Of a stretch of DNA of 64,000 bases, positions 36,501 through 39,757 are shown piece by piece. Source of the DNA: Macrothele yani (taxonomy: Eukaryota; Arthropoda; Arachnida; Araneae; Macrothelidae); NCBI GenBank assembly GCA_039090855.1, contig CM077006.1, positions 44,835,336 through 44,899,335 on the forward strand, in the 5' to 3' direction. The notes beneath the pieces were generated by a model, which saw nothing but the letters and a program-made list of their open reading frames with translations, did not search any database and was not told the DNA's origin. How positions within the stretch are numbered: position 1 is the stretch's first letter; each line of letters begins with the position of its first letter. The position numbers and the translations under genes are program-made.

Positions 36501-37570
36501 GGAGGGGCTTGTTTGCCTTGCAGGGGCTGAACTCCCTGCTGGCTATGGCCCTGTATCCAATATCTGTGCTACTTCGTCTGACTCTTTTTTAAGCATTCAA
36601 TGCACAGAAATAGATATATGTATGCTTATAATAATGACATACCACTGTAATTTTCATAAGCAGGAACTAAAGAAAACCAAAAAAGTTTCAGAGATTTGTA
36701 ATATCTATTTCCGGGAGAGAAGCTGAACACCCTTCAGCCCATCTCTCTCGTCGCGGCTTTGGAAATGATTAGATTCTTCCATTCGCCCCCCCCCTTTCCC
36801 CCAAAGTTTTGCATTCCTGCTCCTTACTTTCAAGACGGAGTATTGTTAACTGATTTTTTTAATGATGCATTGTCAGCAAACAGGTGCAACAAATCTAAAC
36901 GTGGTCCGCACACTCAAGCCTCGTGAAATAAGCATCGCTCTAGGATTTGCTGCCTCATCACAGGAACAATGCGTGTGAAGTTGAAGACGCCCACTCCTCA
37001 TTTAGGAGCAATTGACATGGGTGAGGGAAAGAACCTAAATCACGAAATACACATATTAGATATTACAGATACCTAGACCAGAACTTCGGGTCTTCCCGTA
37101 CAACAAGTAGCCGTAACGCTCCCCAATGTTGTTGTTTTTTGTTGTTGGGGGTTTAACGACCACCATGATCAACTCATTGGGCTATAAGCAGTCGCCCGTC
37201 CCTAATTTAGGGCCACTGGTTCCAGGGAAGGGAGAGAGCCAGTGGCGTAAGACAAACACAACATCCATGCCTCACCGGGATTCGAGCCCATACCCATCTC
37301 GCACGAATGGTCAGGAATCATTGACCTTGTCACGCTACCATAAACCAGTGAATATCAACGCCACAGGGAATCACACTTGTTCCCCACATTATTCCCACTA
37401 GGAAAACGAAATTTCCTTCTGGAAAATGATCTCACACCTTAATAGAGTTTTTTTTTTTTTTAATCAGGAATATATGTATATTGAATCTATCATTTGATAT
37501 ATCCACACTAAAATATTTTCGGTAATTCGAATATATCTAATAAAAGTGAACTTACTTTGTAAAGTGTCAT
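1085..37570 (-). CDS. ACADM: ACADM, medium-chain acyl-CoA dehydrogenase, 5' part (5 exons)
   Basis: Mitochondrial matrix flavoenzyme that catalyses the first step of beta-oxidation of medium-chain acyl-CoAs and passes electrons to ETF. The five exons are 15, 100, 98, 70 and 101 nt and join in frame to 128 codons, with GT-AG at every junction. The first ~20 residues are basic and Ser/Arg-rich without acidic residues, as in a mitochondrial presequence. Then follow the N-terminal acyl-CoA dehydrogenase helices: [19 protein letters not shown], the DKTGE exon end, AWELGLMN, and [14 protein letters not shown]. As I recall them, exons 3-5 match the human ACADM exon lengths and phases. The FAD-binding middle and the catalytic Glu lie beyond the left edge. 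Introns are about 3.2, 12.6, 0.4 and 20 kb. ACADM is preferred over ACADS or ACADL because of the residues around the GLGL segment; residual doubt concerns only the paralogue. Confidence 0.93.
1351..1471. repeat. Inverted repeat, 55-bp arms and 12-bp loop
   Basis: The left arm 1351-1405 and the right arm 1418-1471 are near-perfect reverse complements (from CTACTTTTGACATC to GTATCGTGAGCT). The loop is GGGTTGGAACCT. It duplicates in inverted form the Tc1 subterminal sequence. Confidence 0.9.
1514..2556 (+). pseudogene. Tc1-like transposase (broken)
   Basis: DDE transposase of a Tc1-type element. The start [18 protein letters not shown] is the N-terminal helix-turn-helix. [16 protein letters not shown] matches the second DNA-binding part. 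Catalytic blocks are [10 protein letters not shown] (first Asp), [14 protein letters not shown] (second Asp) and, after a frameshift at about 2357, IEHLWDHL (Glu). A frameshift also separates the N-terminal part at about 1610-1640, and stop codons occur at 1785 and 2455. The second catalytic neighbourhood has drifted (HDSVMCH instead of the usual QDNAxCH). The final HGSYSGY stop is typical of the family. It cannot encode active transposase. Confidence 0.88.
2588..3680. other. ACADM intron 4 sequence, no feature recognised
   Basis: AT-rich sequence with homopolymer runs and a T-rich stretch at 3430-3650. Short open frames here have no recognisable domain. Confidence 0.5.
3681..3782. repeat. 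38-bp tandem repeat, 2.7 copies
   Basis: Units start at 3681, 3719 and 3757, each beginning GAGGACCATGAATGCATGAT (one has CCGTG). Copies are almost identical, so the array is young. Confidence 0.93.
3880..4627. repeat. Degenerate interspersed repeat field, left block
   Basis: Repeated words recur here and again at 7060-8350: (A)CTTCCATTTTYGAAAGTTTT, a C-run followed by TTCTGTTCAG and TGCATCAATCTCAAGAATGACC, and AACATCACGGGAAAAA followed by ATTACGGGAGAAATCTTCACTG. Left-block examples start near 3940, 4060, 4205, 4430 and 4500. The unit is roughly 100-300 bp and strongly diverged. It flanks the pogo-like transposase and may be its non-coding part or an older satellite. Confidence 0.6.
4628..5916 (-). 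pseudogene. pogo/Tigger-type transposase (DDE_1, POGK-like)
   Basis: The minus strand begins [20 protein letters not shown]. It shows the Brinker-like/HTH segment [20 protein letters not shown], the CENP-B-type HTH with [19 protein letters not shown] and [15 protein letters not shown], and the DDE start [10 protein letters not shown]. After a frameshift near 5365 it continues [20 protein letters not shown] and [18 protein letters not shown]. It is garbled around 5040-5150, recovers as [17 protein letters not shown] near 4970, and ends in an acidic tail. The first catalytic Asp of NMDE is Asn here. At least three frame breaks make it inactive. Confidence 0.82.
6548..8096. mobile_element. Possible inverted-repeat DNA transposon
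   Basis: CAGTACACTCTCATACTTGC followed by CAACTTTGG at 6548 resembles the reverse complement of the sequence ending at 8096, CAGTGTGCATTCTTGCCAAC. The termini are about 28 bp with mismatches. No transposase and no clear target duplication were found. The interior holds a CA repeat and part of the degenerate repeat field. Confidence 0.35.
6985..7036. repeat. (CA)n microsatellite
   Basis: About 26 uninterrupted CA units. Confidence 0.97.
7060..8350. repeat. Degenerate interspersed repeat field, right block
   Basis: Same family as 3880-4627. Copies of the CTTCCATTTTTGAA word are near 7145, 7320, 7515, 7610 and 8095. The TTCAGTTATGCATCAATCTC word is at 7400 and its relative TTCAGTTTTGCATCAATCTC at 8185. 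AACATCACGGGAAAAA is at 7245. The longest shared stretch spans about 250 bp. No open frame of note. Confidence 0.6.
8351..9359. other. ACADM intron 4, no feature recognised
   Basis: AT-rich, with an A-run at 9158-9177. The open frame on the minus strand at 8610-9038 (142 codons) has no domain I recognise. Confidence 0.45.
9360..9452. repeat. Direct repeat, copy 1 (about 90 bp)
   Basis: Shares GATTTGCTGCTTGAA, GATTATATACAAT, and CATATCATCATTTCTTCTCA-like words in the same order with 9966-10054. The two copies are about 600 bp apart. Confidence 0.75.
9506..9562. repeat. (TG)n(CA)n microsatellite
   Basis: A GT run switches to a CA run at about 9524, giving a self-complementary microsatellite. 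Confidence 0.95.
9966..10054. repeat. Direct repeat, copy 2 (about 90 bp)
   Basis: Partner of 9360-9452. It retains the same word order and the ending CATCATTTCTTCTCAAAAAA. Confidence 0.75.
10158..10209. repeat. Hairpin with ~21-bp arms
   Basis: TGTGTTGGATGTGCCGACAC at the left pairs with GTGTCAGTACATCCAACACA at the right around a CTGTTC loop, with two mismatches. Confidence 0.8.
10431..11080 (+). pseudogene. DUF4817-type Tc1/mariner-like transposase, N-terminal remnant
   Basis: Reads a degenerate N-terminal helix-turn-helix ending [11 protein letters not shown] at about 10640. After a SINE insertion it continues as [20 protein letters not shown] and [20 protein letters not shown], then [14 protein letters not shown]. 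This order matches the DUF4817 helix-turn-helix plus second HTH seen in transposase-derived proteins of arthropods. The catalytic domain is missing. At least two in-frame stops are present. Confidence 0.75.
10646..10839 (-). mobile_element. Short tRNA-like SINE inserted in the transposase
   Basis: Flanked by the 9-bp duplication AACAGGATG (10637-10645 and 10840-10848). The minus strand begins GGATATCATGCTCAAATGG and contains GAGTTTGATCCCTGCTCCAG, a plausible B box of a tRNA head. About 194 bp. Confidence 0.6.
11081..12238. other. ACADM intron 4, possible hAT terminus near 11267
   Basis: Near 11267 is GC-rich sequence with CAGTGCTGAGACGAGCCGAG and CTCGGGCTCC, reminiscent of the hAT terminus at 63464. 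The remainder, 11500-12238, has short open frames with no domain recognised on either strand. Confidence 0.35.
12458..13196 (+). pseudogene. mariner transposase, 5' and middle part
   Basis: Starts [13 protein letters not shown], the usual mariner HTH opening, then is interrupted by SINE-A copy 1. It continues [34 protein letters not shown], and [20 protein letters not shown], which correspond to the second HTH. The segment PQPAYSPDF and [12 protein letters not shown] just before 13196 is the mariner catalytic end (YSPDLAPxDFWLF). The central DDE region appears deleted between 13060 and 13110. Several stops and frameshifts. Confidence 0.8.
12497..12721 (-). mobile_element. SINE-A copy 1
   Basis: tRNA-derived SINE on the minus strand. 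Head GCCGCCCCGGTGGCGCAGTG (A box TGGCGCAGTGG), B box GGGTTCGAATCC, body GGAACCAGTGACCCTAAATT, end GTCGTTAAACCTCCAATC plus an A tail. Flanked by imperfect CATTAAGGTTT / CATTTAAGTTT. It sits in the mariner HTH coding region. Confidence 0.92.
13202..15169. other. hAT-1 3' region, non-coding
   Basis: AT-rich sequence between the hAT-1 left terminus and the transposase stop. The open frame 13621-13890 on the minus strand has no domain I recognise. Confidence 0.5.
15170..17489 (-). pseudogene. hAT transposase (BED-type), frameshifted
   Basis: Cut-and-paste DDE transposase of the hAT superfamily. The start [20 protein letters not shown] leads into a BED zinc finger (CILC, then H-x3/4-H). A frameshift in an A-run at about 17320 breaks the frame. 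Then follow [19 protein letters not shown] (first Asp), [15 protein letters not shown] (second Asp), and [16 protein letters not shown] near the end, the hAT C-terminal dimerisation block with its Glu. Further breaks lie at about 16485 and 15950. The ~770-codon total fits the family. A basic coiled-coil-like tail [19 protein letters not shown] follows the dimer block. Confidence 0.88.
17490..20701. other. hAT-1 5' region, non-coding, with X-box-like site
   Basis: About 3.2 kb upstream of the hAT-1 transposase. It contains GTTGCTATGGTAAC at 19930-19943, an RFX-type X-box match, and several homopolymer runs. Open frames at 19016-19390 and 20064-20393 are not recognisable. It may include a further undetected insertion, because the region is long for a hAT 5' flank. 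Confidence 0.4.
20702..20860 (+). pseudogene. mariner transposase, 3' end
   Basis: Continuation after the h[22 protein letters not shown], then EEFQKAFKK, the C-terminal mariner helix. It is followed by LYSMKRTVF and an A-rich run before the terminal repeat. Confidence 0.7.
21138..21207 (-). CDS. ACADM: ACADM exon 4
   Basis: Acceptor TTTTCAG, then [20 protein letters not shown] and PKYG, then donor ATG|GTAGGG. It is 70 nt and ends in phase 1. The glycine split across the junction is completed by exon 5 at 1185. AWELGLMN is close to invariant in the family. Confidence 0.94.
21619..21716 (-). CDS. ACADM: ACADM exon 3
   Basis: Acceptor TTTCATAG, then [32 protein letters not shown], then donor GAG|GTAATA. 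It is 98 nt. The glutamate codon at its start is split with exon 2. It carries the N-terminal helix with the ARKFAREV signature. Intron 3, between this exon and exon 4, is only 411 bp and free of transposons, unlike its neighbours. Confidence 0.94.
21937..22185. repeat. ~250-bp direct repeat flanking the R4-like LINE, left copy
   Basis: From TAAAACTCATACAATCATTA to TGCAAAAAACATTT, preceded by TAA repeats. About 90 percent identical to 30817-31070. The two copies bracket the R4-like element. Confidence 0.9.
22836..24077 (+). pseudogene. R4/Dong-like polyprotein, N-terminal part
   Basis: The open frame from 22836 reads [40 protein letters not shown] and [19 protein letters not shown]. This is the conserved region upstream of the reverse transcriptase in R4-type elements. 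The strand continues past stops at 23504 and 23680: [20 protein letters not shown], then [18 protein letters not shown] before the RTE insertion. The phrase [12 protein letters not shown] matches the entry to the reverse transcriptase domain. No CCHH finger is visible upstream. Three or more stops make it a pseudogene. Confidence 0.78.
24078..27159 (+). mobile_element. RTE-1: near-intact RTE-type LINE
   Basis: Flanked by the 11-bp duplication ATATAGCCCAA (24067-24077 and 27160-27170), so it is complete at both ends at 3082 bp. It has a 5' UTR of about 200 bp, the coding region, and a very short 3' UTR ending in GATGATGATGATG, a tail type usual for RTE elements. It is inserted in the R4-like frame just before the reverse transcriptase core. 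Confidence 0.93.
24287..25411 (+). CDS. RTE-1 apurinic-like endonuclease part
   Basis: Exonuclease-endonuclease-phosphatase domain that nicks target DNA for target-primed reverse transcription. Motifs in order: [23 protein letters not shown] (catalytic Glu), [26 protein letters not shown] (Asp and Asn), [12 protein letters not shown], and [12 protein letters not shown] with the terminal SDH. All key residues are kept. The frame ends at 25411 by a single frameshift near 25380-25400. The reverse transcriptase frame, open from 25365, carries the same text on. The annotated databases often call such proteins craniofacial development protein 2-like; that name is a misnomer here. Confidence 0.88.
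   Translation: MTLQLKSWPSVSGSWNVPGQGSGQCDMKAEGAKNPRRTKLGCHLMLTLATYNGRSLSSDSRLLELEEELQRIKWDIVGLSEVRRKGEDLIELKSGHLFYYRGTDTGRTSGVGFIINKKLKDKVVEVESSSDRAARLVIQLSRRYQAQIIQTYAPTTSHPEEEIEEFYEEIRHLNNKGKQHLKIIMGDFNAKIGQRQQNETSVGKFGHGNRNQRGNTLVEFAEAEGFFILNSFFKKKPHRKWTWRHPIGTTSEIDFIMCNKKFVIEDCSVLNKFNTGSDHRLVRCKMHLNTKLERGKLIRQTKCIDITNLKKHHNTFKLELKNRFSALEGLTSEEVDISEVNRKVTKALMETATKLAGFQSGIYRAMQDNTKKYH
25365..27296 (+). CDS. RTE-1 reverse transcriptase part
   Basis: 643 codons open. It holds [66 protein letters not shown] (motif A), [18 protein letters not shown] (motif B), and [11 protein letters not shown] (catalytic FADD). The thumb is [10 protein letters not shown]. The C terminus has the RTE tail [14 protein letters not shown] and [20 protein letters not shown]. 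The RTE part stops after the poly-Asp stretch at about 27160; the last 45 codons run into the R4-like host element. Except for the one frameshift before it, this is an intact domain and implies recent activity. Confidence 0.9.
   Translation: MEYIELCKTTRKSITEDVRKFNCGLVRKAIENNQSLKIAKGHLSKGRKQIMALRKEDGSITRNRGEILTRVKDFYSKLYERDDTCTPDIMKGTRVLPVLPAEVAHAIKNMKRGKAPGEDGITIDIIQEASGEIETVLAQIFTRCLNEGKIPEDWNTATMILLHKKGDIEDLRNNRPISLLSVVYKIFTKVLSHRLKVTLDMAQPREQAGFRSGYSTIDHIHVLRELIERAREYELPLCMAFIDYEKAFDSVKPSAVTTALKFCIEDAYINIINNIYENASAKIRLFENTTHIKIGKGVRQGDTISPKLFNATLENVFQSLNWENKGIKINGDYLTHLRFADDVVIFATTPSELQSMIQELADKSKEVGLKMNFEKTKVMFNAFTRNEDLSIDGEKLEITDTYVYLGQQISSEGHIDEEINRRTKLAWRAFGRNSIIFKSNMPLCLKRKVFDQCILPVLTYGAETWTLTKRDIQKLQTTQRSMERCMLGITRRDKKRNSWIRKMTRVEDIMIRVKSLKWQWAGHTARRTDHRWTAEILDWIARDRKRPRKRPHGRWVDEIRKYAGVTWRRLAQDRPLWRKLGRPSSSSGLIMVDNDDDDDIAQYFNELLQNPSKIPTFFTKGKTFLLPYMHTYISLSCSLRFRG
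27246..28656 (-). mobile_element. 5'-truncated LINE (RTE-related), reverse transcriptase only
   Basis: Flanked by the 12-bp duplication CTTTCTTTTACC at 27234-27245 and at about 28657-28668. On the minus strand it begins inside the polymerase ([20 protein letters not shown]) and ends with a TATGTATGTATGCATG tail. It lies in the R4-like element between the APGPDHI-type and RPITCL blocks. Confidence 0.85.
27411..28656 (-). pseudogene. Reverse transcriptase of the inserted LINE
   Basis: Motif [15 protein letters not shown], motif [21 protein letters not shown], and catalytic [13 protein letters not shown] at about 28150. Then [10 protein letters not shown] is interrupted by a frameshift at about 27915. 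It resumes [20 protein letters not shown] and [18 protein letters not shown] second frameshift near 27660 leads to [20 protein letters not shown] and [15 protein letters not shown], the common C-terminal tail of such LINEs. The endonuclease is absent because of 5' truncation. Confidence 0.85.
28657..30755 (+). pseudogene. R4/Dong-like reverse transcriptase and REL-type endonuclease
   Basis: After the inserted LINE the frame resumes with [20 protein letters not shown] and [11 protein letters not shown]. It continues [16 protein letters not shown] (motif A), [18 protein letters not shown] (motif B), [12 protein letters not shown] (catalytic YMDD) and [13 protein letters not shown]. The last open frame, 30066-30755, holds the CCHC knuckle ([18 protein letters not shown]), then [20 protein letters not shown]. 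That is the PD-(D/E)xK-like endonuclease core, with LDIV in place of PDIV. The end is [20 protein letters not shown]. At least four frame breaks lie between 28810 and 30010. Confidence 0.85.
30817..31070. repeat. ~250-bp direct repeat flanking the R4-like LINE, right copy
   Basis: From TAAAACTCATACAATCATGA to TGCAAAAAACATTT, also preceded by TAATAA. Partner of 21937-22185 in the same orientation. Confidence 0.9.
31071..32040. other. ACADM intron 2, no gene recognised
   Basis: AT-rich intron with a pyrimidine-rich stretch at 31810-31860 and A-runs near 31950. No coding signal. Confidence 0.5.
32041..32250 (-). mobile_element. SINE-A copy 2
   Basis: Full head-to-tail copy flanked by a 15-bp duplication GGTTTGAACCTGGAT. 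Head and B box are intact (GGGTCCGGGTTCGAATACC). Confidence 0.93.
32812..32860. repeat. Perfect palindrome, 22-bp arms
   Basis: CTGCGTATCGCTTAATTGTT-AC, loop AATTA, then the exact reverse complement. It marks the broken edge of the adjoining mariner remnant. The right arm is mariner-like and the left arm is its inverted copy. Confidence 0.95.
32846..33376 (-). pseudogene. mariner transposase, N-terminal two thirds
   Basis: Frame starts [20 protein letters not shown]. First [23 protein letters not shown] and [10 protein letters not shown]. Second [23 protein letters not shown]. Catalytic entry [20 protein letters not shown] and [17 protein letters not shown] (first Asp in GDEK). Truncated right after by the palindrome at 32812-32860; the second Asp and the last acidic residue are lost. 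It stays open for 176 codons, so it is younger than the other mariner remnants. Confidence 0.88.
33480..34269. other. ACADM intron 2, 5' end; no feature recognised
   Basis: AT-rich sequence down to the exon 2 donor at 34269. An A-run at 33630 and short open frames only. Confidence 0.5.
34270..34369 (-). CDS. ACADM: ACADM exon 2 (transit peptide and start of mature protein)
   Basis: Acceptor CTTCTGCAG, then [33 protein letters not shown], then donor TTTG|GTAATA. It is 100 nt. The Arg/Ser-rich stretch is the mitochondrial presequence, and RLFSTAA resembles a processing region. GGFCF-E followed by LTSEQ in exon 3 corresponds to the mammalian GFSFEFTEQQ. Confidence 0.9.
34370..34891. other. ACADM intron 1, 3' part
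   Basis: The polypyrimidine-rich acceptor region of exon 2 lies at 34370-34450 (minus strand). No coding signal. Confidence 0.5.
34892..35118 (-). mobile_element. SINE-A copy 3
   Basis: Full copy with A tail. Flanked by TATCTGGATTCTG / TATCTGGAGTCTG. In ACADM intron 1. Confidence 0.92.
35119..36000. other. ACADM intron 1, no feature recognised
   Basis: T-rich and AT-rich sequence with no coding signal. Confidence 0.5.
36001..36224 (-). mobile_element. SINE-A copy 4
   Basis: Full but older copy, flanked by CAGCATTT on both sides. Head has drifted (GGTGGTGCAGTGG). Confidence 0.9.
36225..37126. other. ACADM intron 1, 5' part
   Basis: No gene recognised. Contains a C-run at 36785-36800. Confidence 0.5.
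37127..37345 (-). mobile_element. SINE-A copy 5, diverged head
   Basis: Body and 3' end are clear (GTCGTTAAACCCCCAACAAC region through GGAACCAGTGGCCCTAAATT). The tRNA head beyond the B box is scrambled. Lies about 200 bp from the ACADM exon 1 donor. Confidence 0.85.
37346..37555. other. ACADM intron 1 start
   Basis: Sequence following the exon 1 donor (GTAAGTTCAC on the minus strand). T-run at 37448. Confidence 0.6.
37556..37570 (-). CDS. ACADM: ACADM exon 1, coding part with start codon
   Basis: ATG ACA CTT TAC AAA followed by the consensus donor GTAAGT. It joins exon 2 in phase 0 to give [20 protein letters not shown]. The codons CCAAA before the ATG fit a eukaryotic start context. An in-frame TAA lies 15 nt upstream of the ATG, so this is the first possible start in this exon. 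Confidence 0.85.
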
Positions 37571-37780
37571 TTTGGCAGTCTTTACTCCTTCACAACAAAT
37601 GTGACCAAGGAGGAAAAAATCTTATGAAGCTACTCTTATAAGTGTTACACGCGCTTATCGTTAATCGACACACCGACGAACTCGAAACGCATCTACATGA
37701 TAAGAAATAACTTGTTTACTACTACGGCCGTTGCCAAACGGCAACTAAGCAAAATGTCCAGACAGTTTCCTAGACACTTT
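37571..37780 (-). promoter_or_regulatory. Probable ACADM 5' UTR and promoter, with an X-box-like palindrome
   Basis: This is the sequence just upstream of the ACADM start on the minus strand. It is richer in CpG than the surrounding introns and lacks SINE sequence, although SINE copies lie on both sides. At 37730-37745 is GTTGCCAAACGGCAAC, a perfect two-arm palindrome resembling an RFX-type X-box (GTNRCC, short spacer, RGYAAC). No TATA box is evident. The transcription start cannot be placed. Confidence 0.4.
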
Positions 37781-37834
37781 TTTTAAAGTAATAAAAAAAA
37801 AGTGTCTAAAAGAAATATTTTCAGAACCTTGGGC

Positions 37835-38062
37835 TTTTTTTTTTTTTTTTTTTTTTTGATTGGAGATTAAACGACCACCGTGAGCAACTCAGGGGGCTAT
37901 AAGCAGTCGCCTGTCCTTAATTTAGATTCACTGGTTCCGGGGAAGGGAGAGAGCCAGTGCCGTAAGACAAACACAACATCACGTCACCGGGATTCGAACC
38001 CGGACCCCATTTGGACGAATGATCAGAAGCCATCGCTTAGACCACTGCGCTACCGGGGCGGC
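37835..38062 (-). mobile_element. SINE-A copy 6
   Basis: Full copy with long A tail just upstream of ACADM. Flanked by AACCTTGGGCT / AACCTTATGCT. Confidence 0.92.
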
Positions 38063-38092
38063 AAACCTTATGCTCCACATCTGTTGCTAATT

Positions 38093-38338
38093 TTTTTTTT
38101 TTTTTTTTTGATCGGAGGTTTTTTTTTTGGATTGGAGGTTTAACGACCACCGTGAGCAACTCAATGGGCTATAAGCAGTCGCCTGTCCCTAATTTAGGGT
38201 CACTGGTTCCAGGGAAGAGAGAGAGCTTGTGCCGTAAGACGAACACAACATCCATGCCTCACCGGGATTCGAACCCGGACCCCTTACGGACGAATGATCA
38301 TAGGCCAGCGCCTTAGTCCACTGCGCCACCGGCGCGGC
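38093..38338 (-). mobile_element. SINE-A copy 7
   Basis: Full copy flanked by CTGTTGCTAATTT on both sides. Its tail end is doubled (a second short GATCGGAGG before the T-run on the plus strand). Confidence 0.92.
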
Positions 38339-38423
38339 CTGTTGCTAATTTACTGACAACAGTCAGAATTAGTCCTGGGTGAAGTAGAGATATAGCATGC
38401 TCGAAAAGAAATCGTATGTTGTT

Positions 38424-38580
38424 TTGCCGCCCCTGTGGTGCAGTGGTCTAAGCATTGGCTTTTGACGATTCGTCAAAGATGGGTCCGGGTTCGAATCCCA
38501 GAGAGGTAGTGATGTTGTCTTCGTCTTATGGCATTGGCTCTCTGCCTTCCCTGGAACAACTGCCAAGGCCATATCGAGTA
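38424..38580 (+). mobile_element. SINE-A variant copy, opposite orientation
   Basis: Head GCCGCCCCTGTGGTGCAGTG and B box GGGTTCGAATCCC are clear, then TTATGGCATTGGCTCTCTGC. The 3' half departs from the family, so it is a subfamily member or a chimera. Confidence 0.75.
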
Positions 38581-38639
38581 CTAAAGGCAACGCACTTACT
38601 TAGACCTAGGGTGACAGCTCGCCGGCGTCACGGAAACAA

Positions 38640-38990
38640 AGGCGATTGGACCTAATTCTCCTCTTTCTAAGTACCTTGACTAAAGGTCTTAGTTCCCAAT
38701 TTGCGACGTCACCATCACGGTCATAACAAACGCTGACGAGACTGCCATGATCCTCTTAGCTAGCAGCGGGGTTATCTAGAGAAAACAAGGCCATGACATC
38801 AGAAGAATGAGTTCCCTCTTTTAGAAACGTCACGCGGAAAACATAGATTCCGATTTGATTTCCAACTCTGTCGTGTGTGACGTCAAACACGACACCGACG
38901 TTTCAGTCCCTGTATCACGAGAGTAACGTCACAAGCGGAGGGAACTCATCCTTCAGATGTCCTAGCCAAGGAGGTTATAATAAGATGCCC
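38640..38990. repeat. Foldback sequence centred on a CRE-like palindrome
   Basis: Outer arms ATGAGTTCCCTC (38807-38818) and GAGGGAACTCAT (38938-38949) extend outward with about 75 percent pairing. The core at 38870-38893, GTCGTGTGTGACGTCAAACA-CGAC, is itself palindromic around TGACGTCA. Several further ACGTCAC words lie between. No coding signal. Confidence 0.6.
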
Positions 38991-39033
38991 TAAGTCTCTT
39001 AACCGCGAAGCCTCATTGCTCAAGGTGTGGGAA

Positions 39034-39266
39034 TTTTTTTTTTTTTTTTTTTTTTTTTGATTGGAGGTTTAACGACCACCGTGAGCAACTCAATGGGCTA
39101 TAAGCAGTCGCCCATCCCTAATTTAGGGTCACTGGTTCCAGGGAAGGGAGAGAGTCAGTGCCGTAAGACAAACACAACATCCATGCCTCACCGGGATTCG
39201 AACCCGGACCCCTTACGGACGAATGATCAGCGGCCAGAGCCTTAGACCACTGCGCCACCGGGCGGC
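39034..39266 (-). mobile_element. SINE-A copy 8
   Basis: Full copy, flanked by the 11-bp duplication GGTGTGGGAAT. Close to the family consensus. Confidence 0.93.
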
Positions 39267-39478
39267 GGTGTGGGAATATGACATTGTTTACATGAATGAC
39301 ACATTTGTAATTTCAACTGTATGTATTTTAGAATTGCATGGTTTTCGGGTGGAAAAATCGTGTTGTTACCAAACCGGAATGAATTATAATTTATATACGA
39401 GTGAAATTTCCAATTTTAATGTTATCTTTTGTTTAGAATTCGCACAAACGTTCGTGTATTTTTCAATTTCAAATAAAA

Positions 39479-39757
39479 ATGGGTAAGATCCTCAAAATAA
39501 TGAAAACATTTATAAATTCAGCATTTTCTGAAGCATTGGCAGCAAGTTGCGATGTGAAATTGGAAACATTTGCGACCAAAGAAGGCGATTCGGCCAATAC
39601 AAAATGCATTGCAATAGGCTTGAATCCCATCCCATCAGCTTTCCCACACTTTGACAGCTGTCGCTTATGTCAGTCTTCAGCTATATGGCTTTCGTCGTGT
39701 GTCGTGTTTTCAAGCTCCCAAGTTTTGCTTGTGTTTATGTTGAAATATCGTTCGTAG
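39479..39757 (+). CDS. Small ORF of unknown function upstream of the ORF1 remnant
   Basis: 92 codons from MGKILKIMKTFINSAFSEAL to the stop. No domain recognised. TTTATATAC lies about 90 bp upstream of the ATG. It could be the 5' leader of the LINE whose ORF1 begins at 39895, or a chance frame. Confidence 0.25.
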   Translation: MGKILKIMKTFINSAFSEALAASCDVKLETFATKEGDSANTKCIAIGLNPIPSAFPHFDSCRLCQSSAIWLSSCVVFSSSQVLLVFMLKYRS

